From the NCBI GenBank assembly GCA_036745275.1, contig DAIOGK010000006.1:62001-126000 (forward strand): 64,000 nt of DNA. The letters run 5' to 3'. The notes beneath the pieces were generated by a model that was given only the letters and a program-made list of their open reading frames with translations, ran no database searches and was not told the origin of the DNA. The DNA comes from JAIUNP01 sp020161975 (lineage in GTDB: Bacteria; Pseudomonadota; Alphaproteobacteria; Rhizobiales; Beijerinckiaceae). Positions 42,761 to 51,339 of the stretch are shown in pieces (within the stretch, counting starts at the first letter, position 1; every line of letters starts with the position of its first letter). A program made the translations under genes and the position numbers.

Positions 42761-44296
42761 TCAGGCCGCCTGACGGCCTGAGGGCACGAGTTGGGGGTCC
42801 ACGGGGGCCAGAGCCTGCATCACGCGCTGGGGCGGGAAGGTGGCGATCACCTCGGTGCCCTCGCGCAGCTTCGAGCGCAGCATGAAGCTGCCGCCATGCA
42901 ATTCAACCAGCCCCTTGACGATGGGCAGGCCGAGCCCCGTCCCCGGTTCTGCGGACTTCATCGCCTGCGAGCCGCGCCCGAAGGTTTCCATGACCAATGG
43001 AATCTCGTCTTCCGGAATGCCGGCGCCGTTGTCGCGAATCGAGACGTACTGGCCACCGCGCGAGGTCCAGCCGACCTTGATGAGGATTTCGCTACCCTGC
43101 GGCGTGAACTTGATCGCGTTCGACAGAAGATTCAGCACAACCTGCCGGATGGCGCGTTCATCCGCCCAGAGGCGCGGAAGGTCCGGTTCGTAGAATTCCT
43201 TCACCTTCAGGTCGCGCTTGCGAGCGCGAATGTCGAGCATGTGCCGGCAATCCTCGACGAGGCCGGAGAGGTCGATCGATTCCTCAGTCAGCGTGTAGCG
43301 GCCTGCCTCGATGCGCGAAAGGTCAAGCACCTCGTTGATCAGCGAGAGCAAGTGCTCGCCTGACGAATGGATATCGTTGGAATATTCCTTGTACTGAGGA
43401 ATTGCATGCGGGCCGAACAGTTCCGCTTTCATCACCTCCGAAAACCCGAGGATGGCGTTCAGCGGCGTCCGGAGTTCGTGGCTCATGGTGGCAAGAAAGC
43501 GGGATTTCGCAAGGTTGGCGTCTTCTGCCCGCTTGCGTGCCTCGTCGGATCGAGCCTTCTCCTGCTCCAGTTCGCCGATCAGGTCATCCTTTTCAGCGCG
43601 GAACATCAGGCTTTCGAGCTGGGCATCGTAAAGCTTGCGCGACAGGACGAAGGAAAAGACGAGGCCGACCGCGATCGTCATTGCCAGCACGACGTTCTGC
43701 GCCACCTGCTCGTGCCGCAGCATGTAGAAAATGCCGACGAGGGTGCCTGCCATGTTGGCCATGACCACCGAACGCATGGTGGCCGACATGATGGAACTGA
43801 CGGAACTGAACAGCAGCAGAGAGAAGATCAGGAAGTTGGCGCTGCTGTCACCTGGCGGATCGCCAACAATGACCGTTATGCTGCTCCAGCAGATCGCCAG
43901 AATCGTTTCGGCAGTCACGAAGCGCAACTGCCAGGCTTTCAGGTTTGTGCTCTCGTTCGCCGTCGCCAGAAAGCGACGGCACATCATGTGATAGACGATG
44001 CCGACAAACAGGATCAGGCAGAACCAAGTGCCGATCGCGACCGGAAACGACCATTTCATCGTCGCCGTGATCGGCAGGCAGGCGAGCAGCAGCAACGGCC
44101 CCGACGCGCCGGCGCGGGCGTTCACAAAGGTTGTCGCCAGTTCAAGCTCGAATGCGCGATTCAGCCCGACGGATGATGTCAGACGCTCGCGCGTATCCTT
44201 CATGGTACGCTGAACCAGCTTGCGGCGTTTGACCGAGGCTTCTTCTTCCTCGTGCTTTCGCTCGATGGCATCGGCGGTCACGTCAACAACGGGCAT
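42761..44296 (-). CDS. Membrane sensor histidine kinase (HisKA/HATPase)
   Basis: A 511-residue inner-membrane kinase. A 45-residue charged cytoplasmic N-terminus is followed by about six hydrophobic segments (66-220). A coiled coil (225-262) and the H-box FLATMSHELRTPLNAILG, with phospho-acceptor His273, come next. The ATPase N, G1 and G2 boxes are in VVLNLLSNAIKFT, DNGAGIPE and GTGLGLPIVKGL. The layout is like alphaproteobacterial PleC/DivJ-type kinases. No response regulator is adjacent, so it probably signals to one encoded elsewhere. Confidence 0.9.
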   Translation of the reverse strand: MPVVDVTADAIERKHEEEEASVKRRKLVQRTMKDTRERLTSSVGLNRAFELELATTFVNARAGASGPLLLLACLPITATMKWSFPVAIGTWFCLILFVGIVYHMMCRRFLATANESTNLKAWQLRFVTAETILAICWSSITVIVGDPPGDSSANFLIFSLLLFSSVSSIMSATMRSVVMANMAGTLVGIFYMLRHEQVAQNVVLAMTIAVGLVFSFVLSRKLYDAQLESLMFRAEKDDLIGELEQEKARSDEARKRAEDANLAKSRFLATMSHELRTPLNAILGFSEVMKAELFGPHAIPQYKEYSNDIHSSGEHLLSLINEVLDLSRIEAGRYTLTEESIDLSGLVEDCRHMLDIRARKRDLKVKEFYEPDLPRLWADERAIRQVVLNLLSNAIKFTPQGSEILIKVGWTSRGGQYVSIRDNGAGIPEDEIPLVMETFGRGSQAMKSAEPGTGLGLPIVKGLVELHGGSFMLRSKLREGTEVIATFPPQRVMQALAPVDPQLVPSGRQAA

Positions 44297-44406
44297 CGGC
44301 TGATTTACTCTTTACGCAGCTTGCAACAGCGCATCTTTCAGCCGAAATCGTTAAAAGCTGATTCACAACCAACAAAAAACTGACCGCAAGCGACAAAAAT
44401 TCCGCC

Positions 44407-44937
44407 ATGCGCTTTTCAACTCTCATCGCCCTGATGGTGCTCGGTGCACTTGCCGTGTGGTCGCAGAAGGTTCTGGAGCGACCGATGCCGAAGGACCGGC
44501 TGGCCAATGGTCAAGCCCAGGCTCTCGACGGAGATTCCCTGCGCATCAGCGGCGAGGACATGCGCATCAAGGGCATCGATGCTCCGGAGTTCAACCAAAC
44601 CTGCCAGCGCATGGGCAAGGAGGTGCCTTGCGGACGCGAAGCAGCATCGGCGCTGCGCCGAATTCTGGCGCGCGGGCCCGTCACCTGCGTTGGCTTTGAA
44701 CACGACCGCTATGGCCGCCTGCTTGTGACCTGCCGCAGCCTCGGCGCCGATGTGGGCGCGATGCTGGTCAGAGAGGGTATGGCGGTCTCCTACGGGGACT
44801 ACCTTGTGGAAGAAGCCGAAGCCCGGGCCGACAATCGCGGGCTGTGGTCCGGCACCTTCGAGATGCCGCGCGACTGGCGCGCCAGCCATCCGCGCAACGA
44901 TACCCCCGGCGTTGTCAGTCCGGCGCAGAAAAAGTAG
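44407..44937 (+). CDS. Exported thermonuclease-family (SNase) protein
   Basis: A 176-residue nuclease-fold protein anchored or exported by an N-terminal hydrophobic segment (LIALMVLGALAVWS). Active-site features are DGDSLRI near 40, MRIKGIDAPEF near 51 with the catalytic Arg/Asp, an AASALRRIL helix, and FEHDRYGRLLVTC near 100. Four cysteines suggest a periplasmic location. The gene is divergent from the histidine kinase by 110 bases. Confidence 0.88.
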   Translation: MRFSTLIALMVLGALAVWSQKVLERPMPKDRLANGQAQALDGDSLRISGEDMRIKGIDAPEFNQTCQRMGKEVPCGREAASALRRILARGPVTCVGFEHDRYGRLLVTCRSLGADVGAMLVREGMAVSYGDYLVEEAEARADNRGLWSGTFEMPRDWRASHPRNDTPGVVSPAQKK

Positions 44938-45009
44938 GCTATCGCTCCGACCTTCGCTCGGTGCGACCGATCAAGGCAGATCTCGCGCAACGGCGGCAAT
45001 CCAATTGAA

Positions 45010-45096
45010 ATGACGGGGGTGAGCTTGCCTTCATTTGTGAGAGGATGTGCAGTCTTGGCGCTCGCACTTTTCTTCCTAATCCGCCTCGCCGTGTGA
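45010..45096 (+). CDS. Possible 28-residue hydrophobic small protein
   Basis: ATG to TGA encodes a polar start (MTGVSLPSFVRG) followed by a single hydrophobic helix (CAVLALALFFLI) and RLAV. It has the form of a small membrane protein, but no ribosome site is evident and a chance frame cannot be excluded. Confidence 0.25.
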   Translation: MTGVSLPSFVRGCAVLALALFFLIRLAV

Positions 45097-45235
45097 CCGG
45101 CAAGGGTCTGACGGGCCAGCGTCATCCACGCTGATCACGATTTCGTGCGCCACCGCACATCCTTGCCGCAGCGCCTGTGGCATTAACATCAATGGTGCCA
45201 TTGCCCATGGCATCTGTTTCAAGCGAAACAACCTT

Positions 45236-45270
45236 GGCGCGGCGTCTTCAGGCGTCGCGCCTCTTTTTTT
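45236..45270 (+). terminator. Strong intrinsic terminator in intergenic DNA
   Basis: A nine-pair stem (GGCGCGGCG/CGTCGCGCC, one wobble) followed by CTCTTTTTTT, about 300 bases past the nuclease stop and 100 before the GST gene. Its distance from any recognised gene suggests an independent short transcript upstream. Confidence 0.85.
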
Positions 45271-45372
45271 CTGAAGTTCCCGGCCACGACCTCGACATGC
45301 GACTGCCCCGGAATTGACCGTTTGGCGCGGACATGATCCATTCTGCCCGGAACGGTTCAGGAGAGAACTATT

Positions 45373-45984
45373 TTGAAACTCTATGATGGCGGCAAGGTCC
45401 CAAACGCGCGGCGGGTTCGTGTTTTTCTGGCCGAAAAGGGTATTTCAATACCGATCATTCCCGTTGATCTCGGCAAGAACGAGCACAAATCGACGGCCTT
45501 TACGGGAATCAATCCGTTGCAGCGGGTGCCGGCGCTTGTCTTTGACGATGGCAGCGTTCTTACCGAATCCATAGCGATCTGTCGCTATTTCGAGGAAACC
45601 CAGCCCGAGCCGCCGCTGTTCGGCGTTGGCGCCCGCGGCAAGGCCGAGGTGGAGATGTGGCAGCGGCAGCTTGAACTCAACCTGCTCCAGCCGATTGCCC
45701 ATGTCTTCCGCCATCTCCACCCGGCCATGGCAACATACGAGGTGCCGCAGGTGGCCGAATGGGGCGAAGCGAACCGGGGCCACGCCTCTCGATACATGAC
45801 CTTGCTCAATGCGCATCTGAAGGATCGGCCCTTCGTGATGGGGGAGACCTTCACTGTCGCCGACATCACCGGACTGGTGGCGCTCGACTTCACCCGTCCG
45901 GCGCGCATGACGATCCCGGATGGGTTGCCGCATCTGTCTGACTGGTATGCCCGCCTTTCAGCCCGCCCGAGCGCAAAAGCATGA
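45373..45984 (+). CDS. Glutathione S-transferase family protein
   Basis: A 203-residue two-domain GST. The thioredoxin-fold half includes KLYDGGKVPNARRVRVFL, the cis-proline in RVPALVFDDG (near 53) and the glutathione-binding LTESIAICRYFEE (near 62). The helical half includes FTVADITGLVAL. It starts at TTG with GGAGAG upstream. The stop overlaps the start of the next gene, so it is coupled to a secreted protein and a PaaG-like isomerase. Confidence 0.88.
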   Translation: MKLYDGGKVPNARRVRVFLAEKGISIPIIPVDLGKNEHKSTAFTGINPLQRVPALVFDDGSVLTESIAICRYFEETQPEPPLFGVGARGKAEVEMWQRQLELNLLQPIAHVFRHLHPAMATYEVPQVAEWGEANRGHASRYMTLLNAHLKDRPFVMGETFTVADITGLVALDFTRPARMTIPDGLPHLSDWYARLSARPSAKA

Positions 45985-46457
45985 AGTCCGCGCTGGTCTT
46001 TGCTGCGGTGCTCACGGCAATGCCGCTGCTGGCAGCCGAAGACCCGGCCCGGCAGGATATGCCACCATCGTTGAAGCAGGTGACCGGAGCGGAACTCCAG
46101 CGCGAGATCACCGGGCAAACACTGACAGGGCGGCATGCCAGCGGCATGCCCTACAGCGAGTATCATTCGCCGGACGGGCGGATCTACGGTCACAACAACC
46201 ATGTGCCCGTTCGCGATGGCTGCTGGGTCATCCGGCAGGACGAGGTTTGTTATACCTACGAAAAAGGCCCGGCGCCGGGCGTGTTCTGCTGGCGCTTCTT
46301 CCGTGCGGAGGGGGGCTATACCATCCTGCTGCCGGATACGGGCACCGTGGGTACAGCCAAGCTGGAGCCAGGCAATCCACACAAGTTCAATGACGGGGGC
46401 GAGCCGTGGTCATGCGACGCGCTGCTCTCGATGCGTCGCAACGGGAGACCAGGATGA
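45981..46457 (+). CDS. Secreted protein of unknown function (DUF995-like)
   Basis: A 158-residue exported protein with signal peptide MKSALVFAAVLTAMPLLAA. The mature part has HASGMPYSEYHSPDGRIYGHN, DGCWVIRQDEVCYTYEK and GVFCWRFF, a Trp/Cys pattern like DUF995-type periplasmic proteins of Rhizobiales. Three cysteines could form a disulfide. It overlaps the GST stop by four bases and the following isomerase start by four bases. Confidence 0.75.
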   Translation: MKSALVFAAVLTAMPLLAAEDPARQDMPPSLKQVTGAELQREITGQTLTGRHASGMPYSEYHSPDGRIYGHNNHVPVRDGCWVIRQDEVCYTYEKGPAPGVFCWRFFRAEGGYTILLPDTGTVGTAKLEPGNPHKFNDGGEPWSCDALLSMRRNGRPG

Positions 46458-47239
46458 GCGATTCACCGCTGAAAATCACGAAGACGGGCAAGATTGCCGT
46501 TCTCAGCCTTAACCGGCCGGACAAGCTGAATGCTTTTTCTGCCGCGCTGCACAAGGCGTTGCGCGAGGCGCTCGATGATTGCGCAAGCGATGCTGCCGTG
46601 CGCTGCGTGGTGCTGACCGGGGAAGGCCGCGCTTTTTCCTCCGGGCAGGATCTGACCGAGGACTTCCCACGCAAGCCGAACGGCAGTTTTGACCTCTCCG
46701 GTCCGCTTGAGCGGGATTACAACCCGCTCGTCAAACGGCTGATGGCCTATCCCAAGCCGGTGATTGCCGCACTGAACGGGCCGGCCGTCGGCGCCTCGAT
46801 GAATATTGCGCTCGCCTGCGACATCGTGGTGGCAACGCGCTCTGCCTATTTGCAGGAAGCGTTCGCCAAGATTGCGCTGGTGCCGGATGCGGGCGGCACC
46901 TGGATCCTGCCCCGCCTCGTCGGCCTGAAGCGTGCCATCGCGCTGTGCCTCACCGCCGACAAGGTGAGCGCCGAGGAGGCCGAGCGCATGGGCCTCATCT
47001 TCAAGGTGTTCGATGACGGGACCTTCCGCGACGAGACGATGGCACTCGCCGCCCGGCTCGCCGAGGGGCCGATGCACACCTTTGGCCTGATCAAGACCGC
47101 ACTGACCGCGAGCCTCGACAATGATCTCGACAAACAGCTCCAGATGGAAGCCAATGTGCAGCAAAAGGCCGCCGACCACCCCGATTTCATGGAGGGCGTA
47201 ATGGCCTTCCTGCAAAAGCGGGCTCCCGTGTTCAAGTAA
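46454..47239 (+). CDS. Enoyl-CoA hydratase/isomerase, PaaG-like
   Basis: A 261-residue crotonase-fold enzyme. Oxyanion-hole segments are GEGRAFSSGQDL (57-67) and GPAVGASMNIALACD (109-123). Asp145 in LVPDAGGTWILPRLVG is at the position of the catalytic Asp in PaaG, which isomerises 2-(1,2-epoxy-1,2-dihydrophenyl)acetyl-CoA to the oxepin form. The ERDYNPLVKRLMAYPKPV stretch also matches PaaG. Other paa genes are absent, so a more general isomerase role is possible. AGG lies just before the ATG. Confidence 0.87.
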   Translation: MSDSPLKITKTGKIAVLSLNRPDKLNAFSAALHKALREALDDCASDAAVRCVVLTGEGRAFSSGQDLTEDFPRKPNGSFDLSGPLERDYNPLVKRLMAYPKPVIAALNGPAVGASMNIALACDIVVATRSAYLQEAFAKIALVPDAGGTWILPRLVGLKRAIALCLTADKVSAEEAERMGLIFKVFDDGTFRDETMALAARLAEGPMHTFGLIKTALTASLDNDLDKQLQMEANVQQKAADHPDFMEGVMAFLQKRAPVFK

Positions 47240-47634
47240 GGATGGCGTTACCCTGCCGGCAAAAATCAACAGGCGTTAACCAATTCGCAATGCCCGCAGA
47301 GCACCATTCCCGTGTCGCACCCGGAAGGATCAGCGACACGGCGGACCACCTTCCGGGCGCCTCCACGAGAGGAGATTGGCCCATGCGTCTGTGCCGCTTC
47401 CCGTTTTCCCAAACCATCAGGATGTCCGGTGCCGCGCGCGCGGGCTTTATTCATCTTCCCACGGTCGGGGAGCGCCTGAAACGAGGCCGCTCCGGGGAAA
47501 TCTCGGCAAGTTGCTTTGGCCTACCCATCCCCGTTCTCTGGCCAGGCTGACGCTTCTCCCGGTCGTCGCCTGCCCTGCGGGGAATGCTCCGCACCGATCG
47601 GCGTAGCGCGAGCTGCGCCGATTTTGCTTTGCCG
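47240..47634. other. Intergenic region with interleaved inverted repeats
   Basis: No gene is convincing here. Interleaved stems at 47311-47357 (listed separately) precede a GAGGAG site and a 55-codon frame from 47383 whose product (MRLCRFPFSQTIRM...) resembles nothing. The right-hand part up to the cobT stop is plain. Confidence 0.6.
47311..47357. ncRNA. Candidate pseudoknot/alternative-pairing element
   Basis: Arm a (CGTGTCGC, 47311-47318) pairs perfectly with 47333-47340. Arm b (CCCGGAAGG, 47320-47328) pairs perfectly with 47349-47357. The order a-b-a'-b' gives an H-type pseudoknot or two mutually exclusive hairpins. A ribosome-binding-like GAGGAG lies 12 bases downstream. This is the layout of some small riboswitches, but it fits no class I know. 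Confidence 0.35.
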
Positions 47635-48654
47635 TCAGTTCAGTTTGCCGGAGACGCCTGCCTCGGTCGCAGTGGCCATATCGACATGACAGGCGATGGC
47701 CGCGCGGATCGTGCCCATCGCCAGCGCGGCGCCCGTTCCTTCGCCCATCGCAAGCCCGAGATTCAGCACCGGTTGCAGTCCGAGCCGCGCCAGCGCCCGC
47801 TCATGGGCTGCATCCGTGACGTGGCCGGCAAGACAATGGGCGATAGCATCCTTGTCAAGCGCATGTAAAACCGCTGCTGCCGCTGCCGCCACGATACCAT
47901 CCAGAACCACCGGAATGCGCTGAAGCCGCGCGGCCAAAATGGCACCGGTCATCGCGGCAATCTCGCGACCACCGAGGCGACGCAGCACTTCGAGCGGGTC
48001 ACGCAGTTCACTGCGATGGTGCGCGACCGCTGCCTCGACGGCCGCTCGCTTGTGCGCCTGGGTCTGATCATCAGCACCGTAGCCGGTGCTGATCCAATCC
48101 GCTGCCGCACCGCCAAACAGCGCATGGAGCACAGCGGCAGCAGCGGTGGTTCCTCCAACGCCGATGTCGCCGAGGCCAATCAGATCGGTGCCACCGGCCA
48201 ACGCTTCCATCCCGAACGCCATGGTGGCGGTACAGTCCTTTTCCTCCATCGCAGCGGCAATGGTGATGTCCGCAGTTGGCACCGGAAGTGCGAGTTCAAA
48301 CACCTTCAGGCCGATATCGAAGGTGGCACAGACCTGATTGACGGCGCCGCCACCGGCAGAAAGGTTCGCAATGGCTTCGGCGGTGAGGTTCTGCGAGCAG
48401 GCGGAGACACCATGCTTTGTCACCCCGTGATTTCCGGCGAACACCACAACCACGGGGCGGGTGACAGCGGGGCGGCCATTGCCCTGCCAGCCCGCCAGCC
48501 AGACGGCAATATCTTCGAGCCGCCCCAATCCGCCCGGCGGTTTTGCCAGCATTGTATTGCGAGACCTGACCATCTCCATCGCCTCGCTGTCGGGCGGCGG
48601 CAGCATGGTGCAGAGTGTGCGGATATCATCAAACGGCAGGCCGGAGGCGGACAT
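47635..48654 (-). CDS. cobT: Nicotinate-nucleotide-dimethylbenzimidazole phosphoribosyltransferase
   Basis: Activates the lower ligand of cobalamin: it transfers ribose phosphate from nicotinate mononucleotide to dimethylbenzimidazole. The 339-residue length fits CobT from the ATG giving MSASGLPFDD. An in-frame ATG 15 codons upstream has no ribosome site either. Motifs include KPPGGLGRLEDIAVWLAGWQG near 38, FAGNHGVTKHGVSA near 75, the GIGDIGVGGTT-like loop near 160 and the C-terminal catalytic Glu in LNLGLAMGEGTGAALAM. Other cob genes are not in the window. Confidence 0.93.
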   Translation of the reverse strand: MSASGLPFDDIRTLCTMLPPPDSEAMEMVRSRNTMLAKPPGGLGRLEDIAVWLAGWQGNGRPAVTRPVVVVFAGNHGVTKHGVSACSQNLTAEAIANLSAGGGAVNQVCATFDIGLKVFELALPVPTADITIAAAMEEKDCTATMAFGMEALAGGTDLIGLGDIGVGGTTAAAAVLHALFGGAAADWISTGYGADDQTQAHKRAAVEAAVAHHRSELRDPLEVLRRLGGREIAAMTGAILAARLQRIPVVLDGIVAAAAAAVLHALDKDAIAHCLAGHVTDAAHERALARLGLQPVLNLGLAMGEGTGAALAMGTIRAAIACHVDMATATEAGVSGKLN

Positions 48655-48757
48655 GACAGCACCGGATAAGAGGTGTTTGGAAACGCGTTGGCACACCATA
48701 TAACGGCTGATGAAAGCGCGGCATAGGTGCGTCGCGGACCAAATTCACGAAGGTTTC

Positions 48758-49441
48758 ATGACGCGTTGGCTTGGATTTCTGATTGTCGCAGTCCTCGCGG
48801 TCGTGCTGCTGGCAACCCAGCCACAGGGGTTTGCGCTCGACACGGACGGGACGATGAGGCTCCTCTATCTGTCATTGCTCGGCGGATTTATCGGCATCGG
48901 GTTCTTCACAGGCGGCTGGCGGAATGCGGGCACGAACCTGCGGGCACTCTTGTTCTGGCTGACGGCGATTGTGGTGATCGCCGCGCTCTATGGCCTGCGC
49001 CATGACCTCAGCGCGGCAGGGAGCCGTGTGCTCGCCGCGATCGTCCCCGGCTACACGGTCGCAACGCCCGGCGAACTGGTCATCTCCCGCGGGCGCGGCG
49101 GCATGTTCGTCGTAGATGGCGATATCAACGGCGCCCGGCTCTCCTTCCTCTTCGACACCGGAGCCAGCAACGTCGTGTTGACGGCGGCGGATGCGGCACG
49201 GGCCGGCATAATCCCGGGGCCGAATGACTATTCCGTGCCCACATCCACGGCGAACGGCATTGCAATGGCCGCGCCGGTCACGCTTGCGACGCTGAGCGTG
49301 GGCGGCTTCACGCGCACGAAGGTTCCGGCGTTGGTGGCGCGTGAGGGCGCACTGAGGACGAGCCTGCTCGGCCACACCTTCCTCAACCGTCTCGACTCTT
49401 ACGAGGTGCGCGGCGACAAGCTGATCCTGCGCGGCAATTGA
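48758..49441 (+). CDS. Membrane-anchored retropepsin-like aspartic protease (TIGR02281 type)
   Basis: A 227-residue protein with three N-terminal hydrophobic helices (5-20, 33-50, 63-80) and a periplasmic single-domain aspartyl protease. The catalytic motif is LFDTGASN with Asp133; TVSVGG-like LATLSVGGFTRTKVPAL and LLGHTFLNRL complete the fold. Members occur in alphaproteobacteria as uncharacterised clan AA proteases, and one chain would have to dimerise for activity. It is divergent from cobT. Confidence 0.85.
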   Translation: MTRWLGFLIVAVLAVVLLATQPQGFALDTDGTMRLLYLSLLGGFIGIGFFTGGWRNAGTNLRALLFWLTAIVVIAALYGLRHDLSAAGSRVLAAIVPGYTVATPGELVISRGRGGMFVVDGDINGARLSFLFDTGASNVVLTAADAARAGIIPGPNDYSVPTSTANGIAMAAPVTLATLSVGGFTRTKVPALVAREGALRTSLLGHTFLNRLDSYEVRGDKLILRGN

Positions 49442-49447
49442 GGGGGC

Positions 49448-49888
49448 TTAATCCACCATATCGCCGGTCTTCGGGATGATGGTCATGGTCGCCAGCATGA
49501 TGGCAATATGCTTGCGCTGTGCGCCATTGATGGCGAACACATCGCCCTGCACGACCGCTAGCTGCCGCCCGGCCCGCACCACCCGGCCCTCGGCCACGAA
49601 GCGTTCGCCCACAGCGGGGCTTAGCAGATTGATCTTGTATTCGCTGGTGACAATCGTGCGGTCCTCGGTCTGCACGGTCAGCGCGGCATAGCCGCAGGCG
49701 CTGTCGGCGATCATGCCGATGACGCCGCCGTGCACGAAGCTGTTCTGTTGCAGAACATGGTCGCCATGCGGCAGTTCGATCACCACCCGGCCTGGTTCGA
49801 CATGGGTCAGCTTTGCGCCGATCGTGGTCATCGCGGACTGGCGGCCAAAGCTGCCAGCAATGCGGTAAAGCATGTGATCGTCAGACAT
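49448..49888 (-). CDS. PaaI-family hotdog thioesterase
   Basis: A 146-residue acyl-CoA thioesterase of the PaaI/4HBT fold. The hotdog signature is NSFVHGGVIGMIADSACGYAA near 49, with the active-site Asp following, and EYKINLLSP near 88 forms the CoA edge. GAGGG upstream of the ATG supports this start over one 26 codons earlier that lies in dusA. It lies seven bases after dusA in the same operon. Confidence 0.87.
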   Translation of the reverse strand: MSDDHMLYRIAGSFGRQSAMTTIGAKLTHVEPGRVVIELPHGDHVLQQNSFVHGGVIGMIADSACGYAALTVQTEDRTIVTSEYKINLLSPAVGERFVAEGRVVRAGRQLAVVQGDVFAINGAQRKHIAIMLATMTIIPKTGDMVD

Positions 49889-49895
49889 GGTTCCC

Positions 49896-50903
49896 TCAGG
49901 CTGCGTCCCGGCGCGGGGCATTGCGCACGAGGTTGACCGCCGCATCATAGACGTCAAGTCCGGCACCGGATTTCACGCCTTCCACCGACAGATGCCGCCG
50001 GAACTGGCGCGCGCCCGGCACCCCCTGGAAGAGACCGAGAATGTGGCGTGTCATCGCATGAAGCGGCACACCTTCGGCCAGTCGCACCGCGACATAGCAC
50101 CGATAGGCGTCGAGTGCCTCAAATGGCGTTTTCTCGCGCATATCCTCGTCAAAAATCGCAGCATCGACGCCCATGAGCAGCGCCGGAGATTGATAAGCGG
50201 CCCGGCCCAGCATCACGCTATCAAGCGCCACGCCGTCGCGCGGCATCAACAGCGCCTTGGCCGCTTCCAACGTTGCAATGCCGCCATTGATGGAAATCGG
50301 AACCTGCCGCAAGCGCGCCTTCAAGCGGAACACGATATCGTAATCCAATGGCGGGACATCGCGGTTTTCCTTCGGGCTTAGCCCCTGAAGCCAGGCTTTT
50401 CGCGCATGGACGACAAGACCATTCACCCCTGCCGCAGTGACGGCATCGGCAAGTGTATTCAGCGCCTCATCGGGATCCTGATCGTCGACACCGATGCGGC
50501 ACTTCACGGTCACAGGCAGGCGAACCGCCGCCTTCATCGCTGCCACGCAATCCGCGACCAGTGCGGGTTCACGCATCAGACAGGCGCCGAAGCGCCCGTT
50601 CTGCACCCGGTCCGACGGGCAACCACAATTGAGATTGATTTCGTCATAGCCGTAGTCGGCCGCGATGCGGGCAGCACGAGCCAGATCGGCAGGGTCCGAG
50701 CCGCCGAGCTGGATGGCAACGGGATGCTCCACAGCCGAAAAGCCGAGCAGCCGCTCACGCGGGCCGTGAATGACTGCGCCGGTCGTCACCATCTCCGTAT
50801 AGAGGAGTGCTCGTTGCGTCAGCGTACGGTGGAACGCGCGGCAATGCCGGTCAGTCCAATCCATCATCGGTGCGATGGAAAAGCGGGTGGCAGGGTGGCT
50901 CAT
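49896..50903 (-). CDS. dusA: tRNA-dihydrouridine(20/20a) synthase
   Basis: Reduces uridine 20/20a in tRNA using FMN. The 335-residue TIM barrel has RFSIAPMMDWTDRHCRAF at the N-terminus, NLNCGCPSDRVQNGRFGACLM with the catalytic cysteine near 97, TVKCRIGVDDQD near 138, and NGGIATLEAA near 213. The DusA type is given by the length and the DWTDRH segment. It leads a two-gene operon with the thioesterase. Confidence 0.92.
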   Translation of the reverse strand: MSHPATRFSIAPMMDWTDRHCRAFHRTLTQRALLYTEMVTTGAVIHGPRERLLGFSAVEHPVAIQLGGSDPADLARAARIAADYGYDEINLNCGCPSDRVQNGRFGACLMREPALVADCVAAMKAAVRLPVTVKCRIGVDDQDPDEALNTLADAVTAAGVNGLVVHARKAWLQGLSPKENRDVPPLDYDIVFRLKARLRQVPISINGGIATLEAAKALLMPRDGVALDSVMLGRAAYQSPALLMGVDAAIFDEDMREKTPFEALDAYRCYVAVRLAEGVPLHAMTRHILGLFQGVPGARQFRRHLSVEGVKSGAGLDVYDAAVNLVRNAPRRDAA

Positions 50904-51339
50904 GTGGCCCCTATTATCTTACGGCCCCCCTGAATCAAAGACCGTTCAGGATTGCCAGGCCGCAGCACGGCGCGCGCCGATTGCCTGCGGCCGACGCCAG
51001 CCAAGCCCAGAACGTCCATTTCCAGATCGTCCGCCGCAACTAAAAGATCAGGATCAGACTGTTCGTGATCGCCGATGATGTCGCGCGCGGGCGGCTGAAA
51101 CCAGAGGCTGCCGGATGGCCCCCGACGCCGGGAAATGATCGCGAATACGCGGGTCGAGCGCCACAATCACATCACATTCCAGCCGCCTCCAGACAGTCCT
51201 GTCACCGCGATGGTGGCCCTCCGCTCCTTCGACAAGAACCTGATCAGCAGGGCGGCGCATCGGGTTGCAAAGTTTTGTTGTCGGAATACCGGAGCTTCCG
51301 AAGATCAATCGGTGCAACGCCGCCCGCAACACTTTGGGG
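50904..51339. other. Intergenic region without a supported gene
   Basis: The 436 bases between dusA and the kinase gene carry open minus-strand frames in two registers, with protein-like pieces (VLVEG..., LECDVIVALDPRIRDHFPAS, DPDLLVAADDLEMDVLGLA) that do not join into one reading frame. It may be a decayed gene; I cannot name it. A dusA promoter is expected but not identified. Confidence 0.5.

Larger units (their letters stand above)
44938..45372. other. Intergenic region with a possible 28-codon membrane peptide and a terminator
   Basis: Most of these 435 bases hold no gene I can support. A stem (CGC/CCGA with TCGG/GCG, 44943-44965) may end the nuclease transcript. A 28-codon frame and a strong terminator further right are listed separately. 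Confidence 0.6.

Noticed and set aside
47383..47550. A 55-codon frame with a GAGGAG site after the interleaved repeats
   Set aside because: The product has no hydrophobic, domain or conserved pattern; kept only as context for the repeat.
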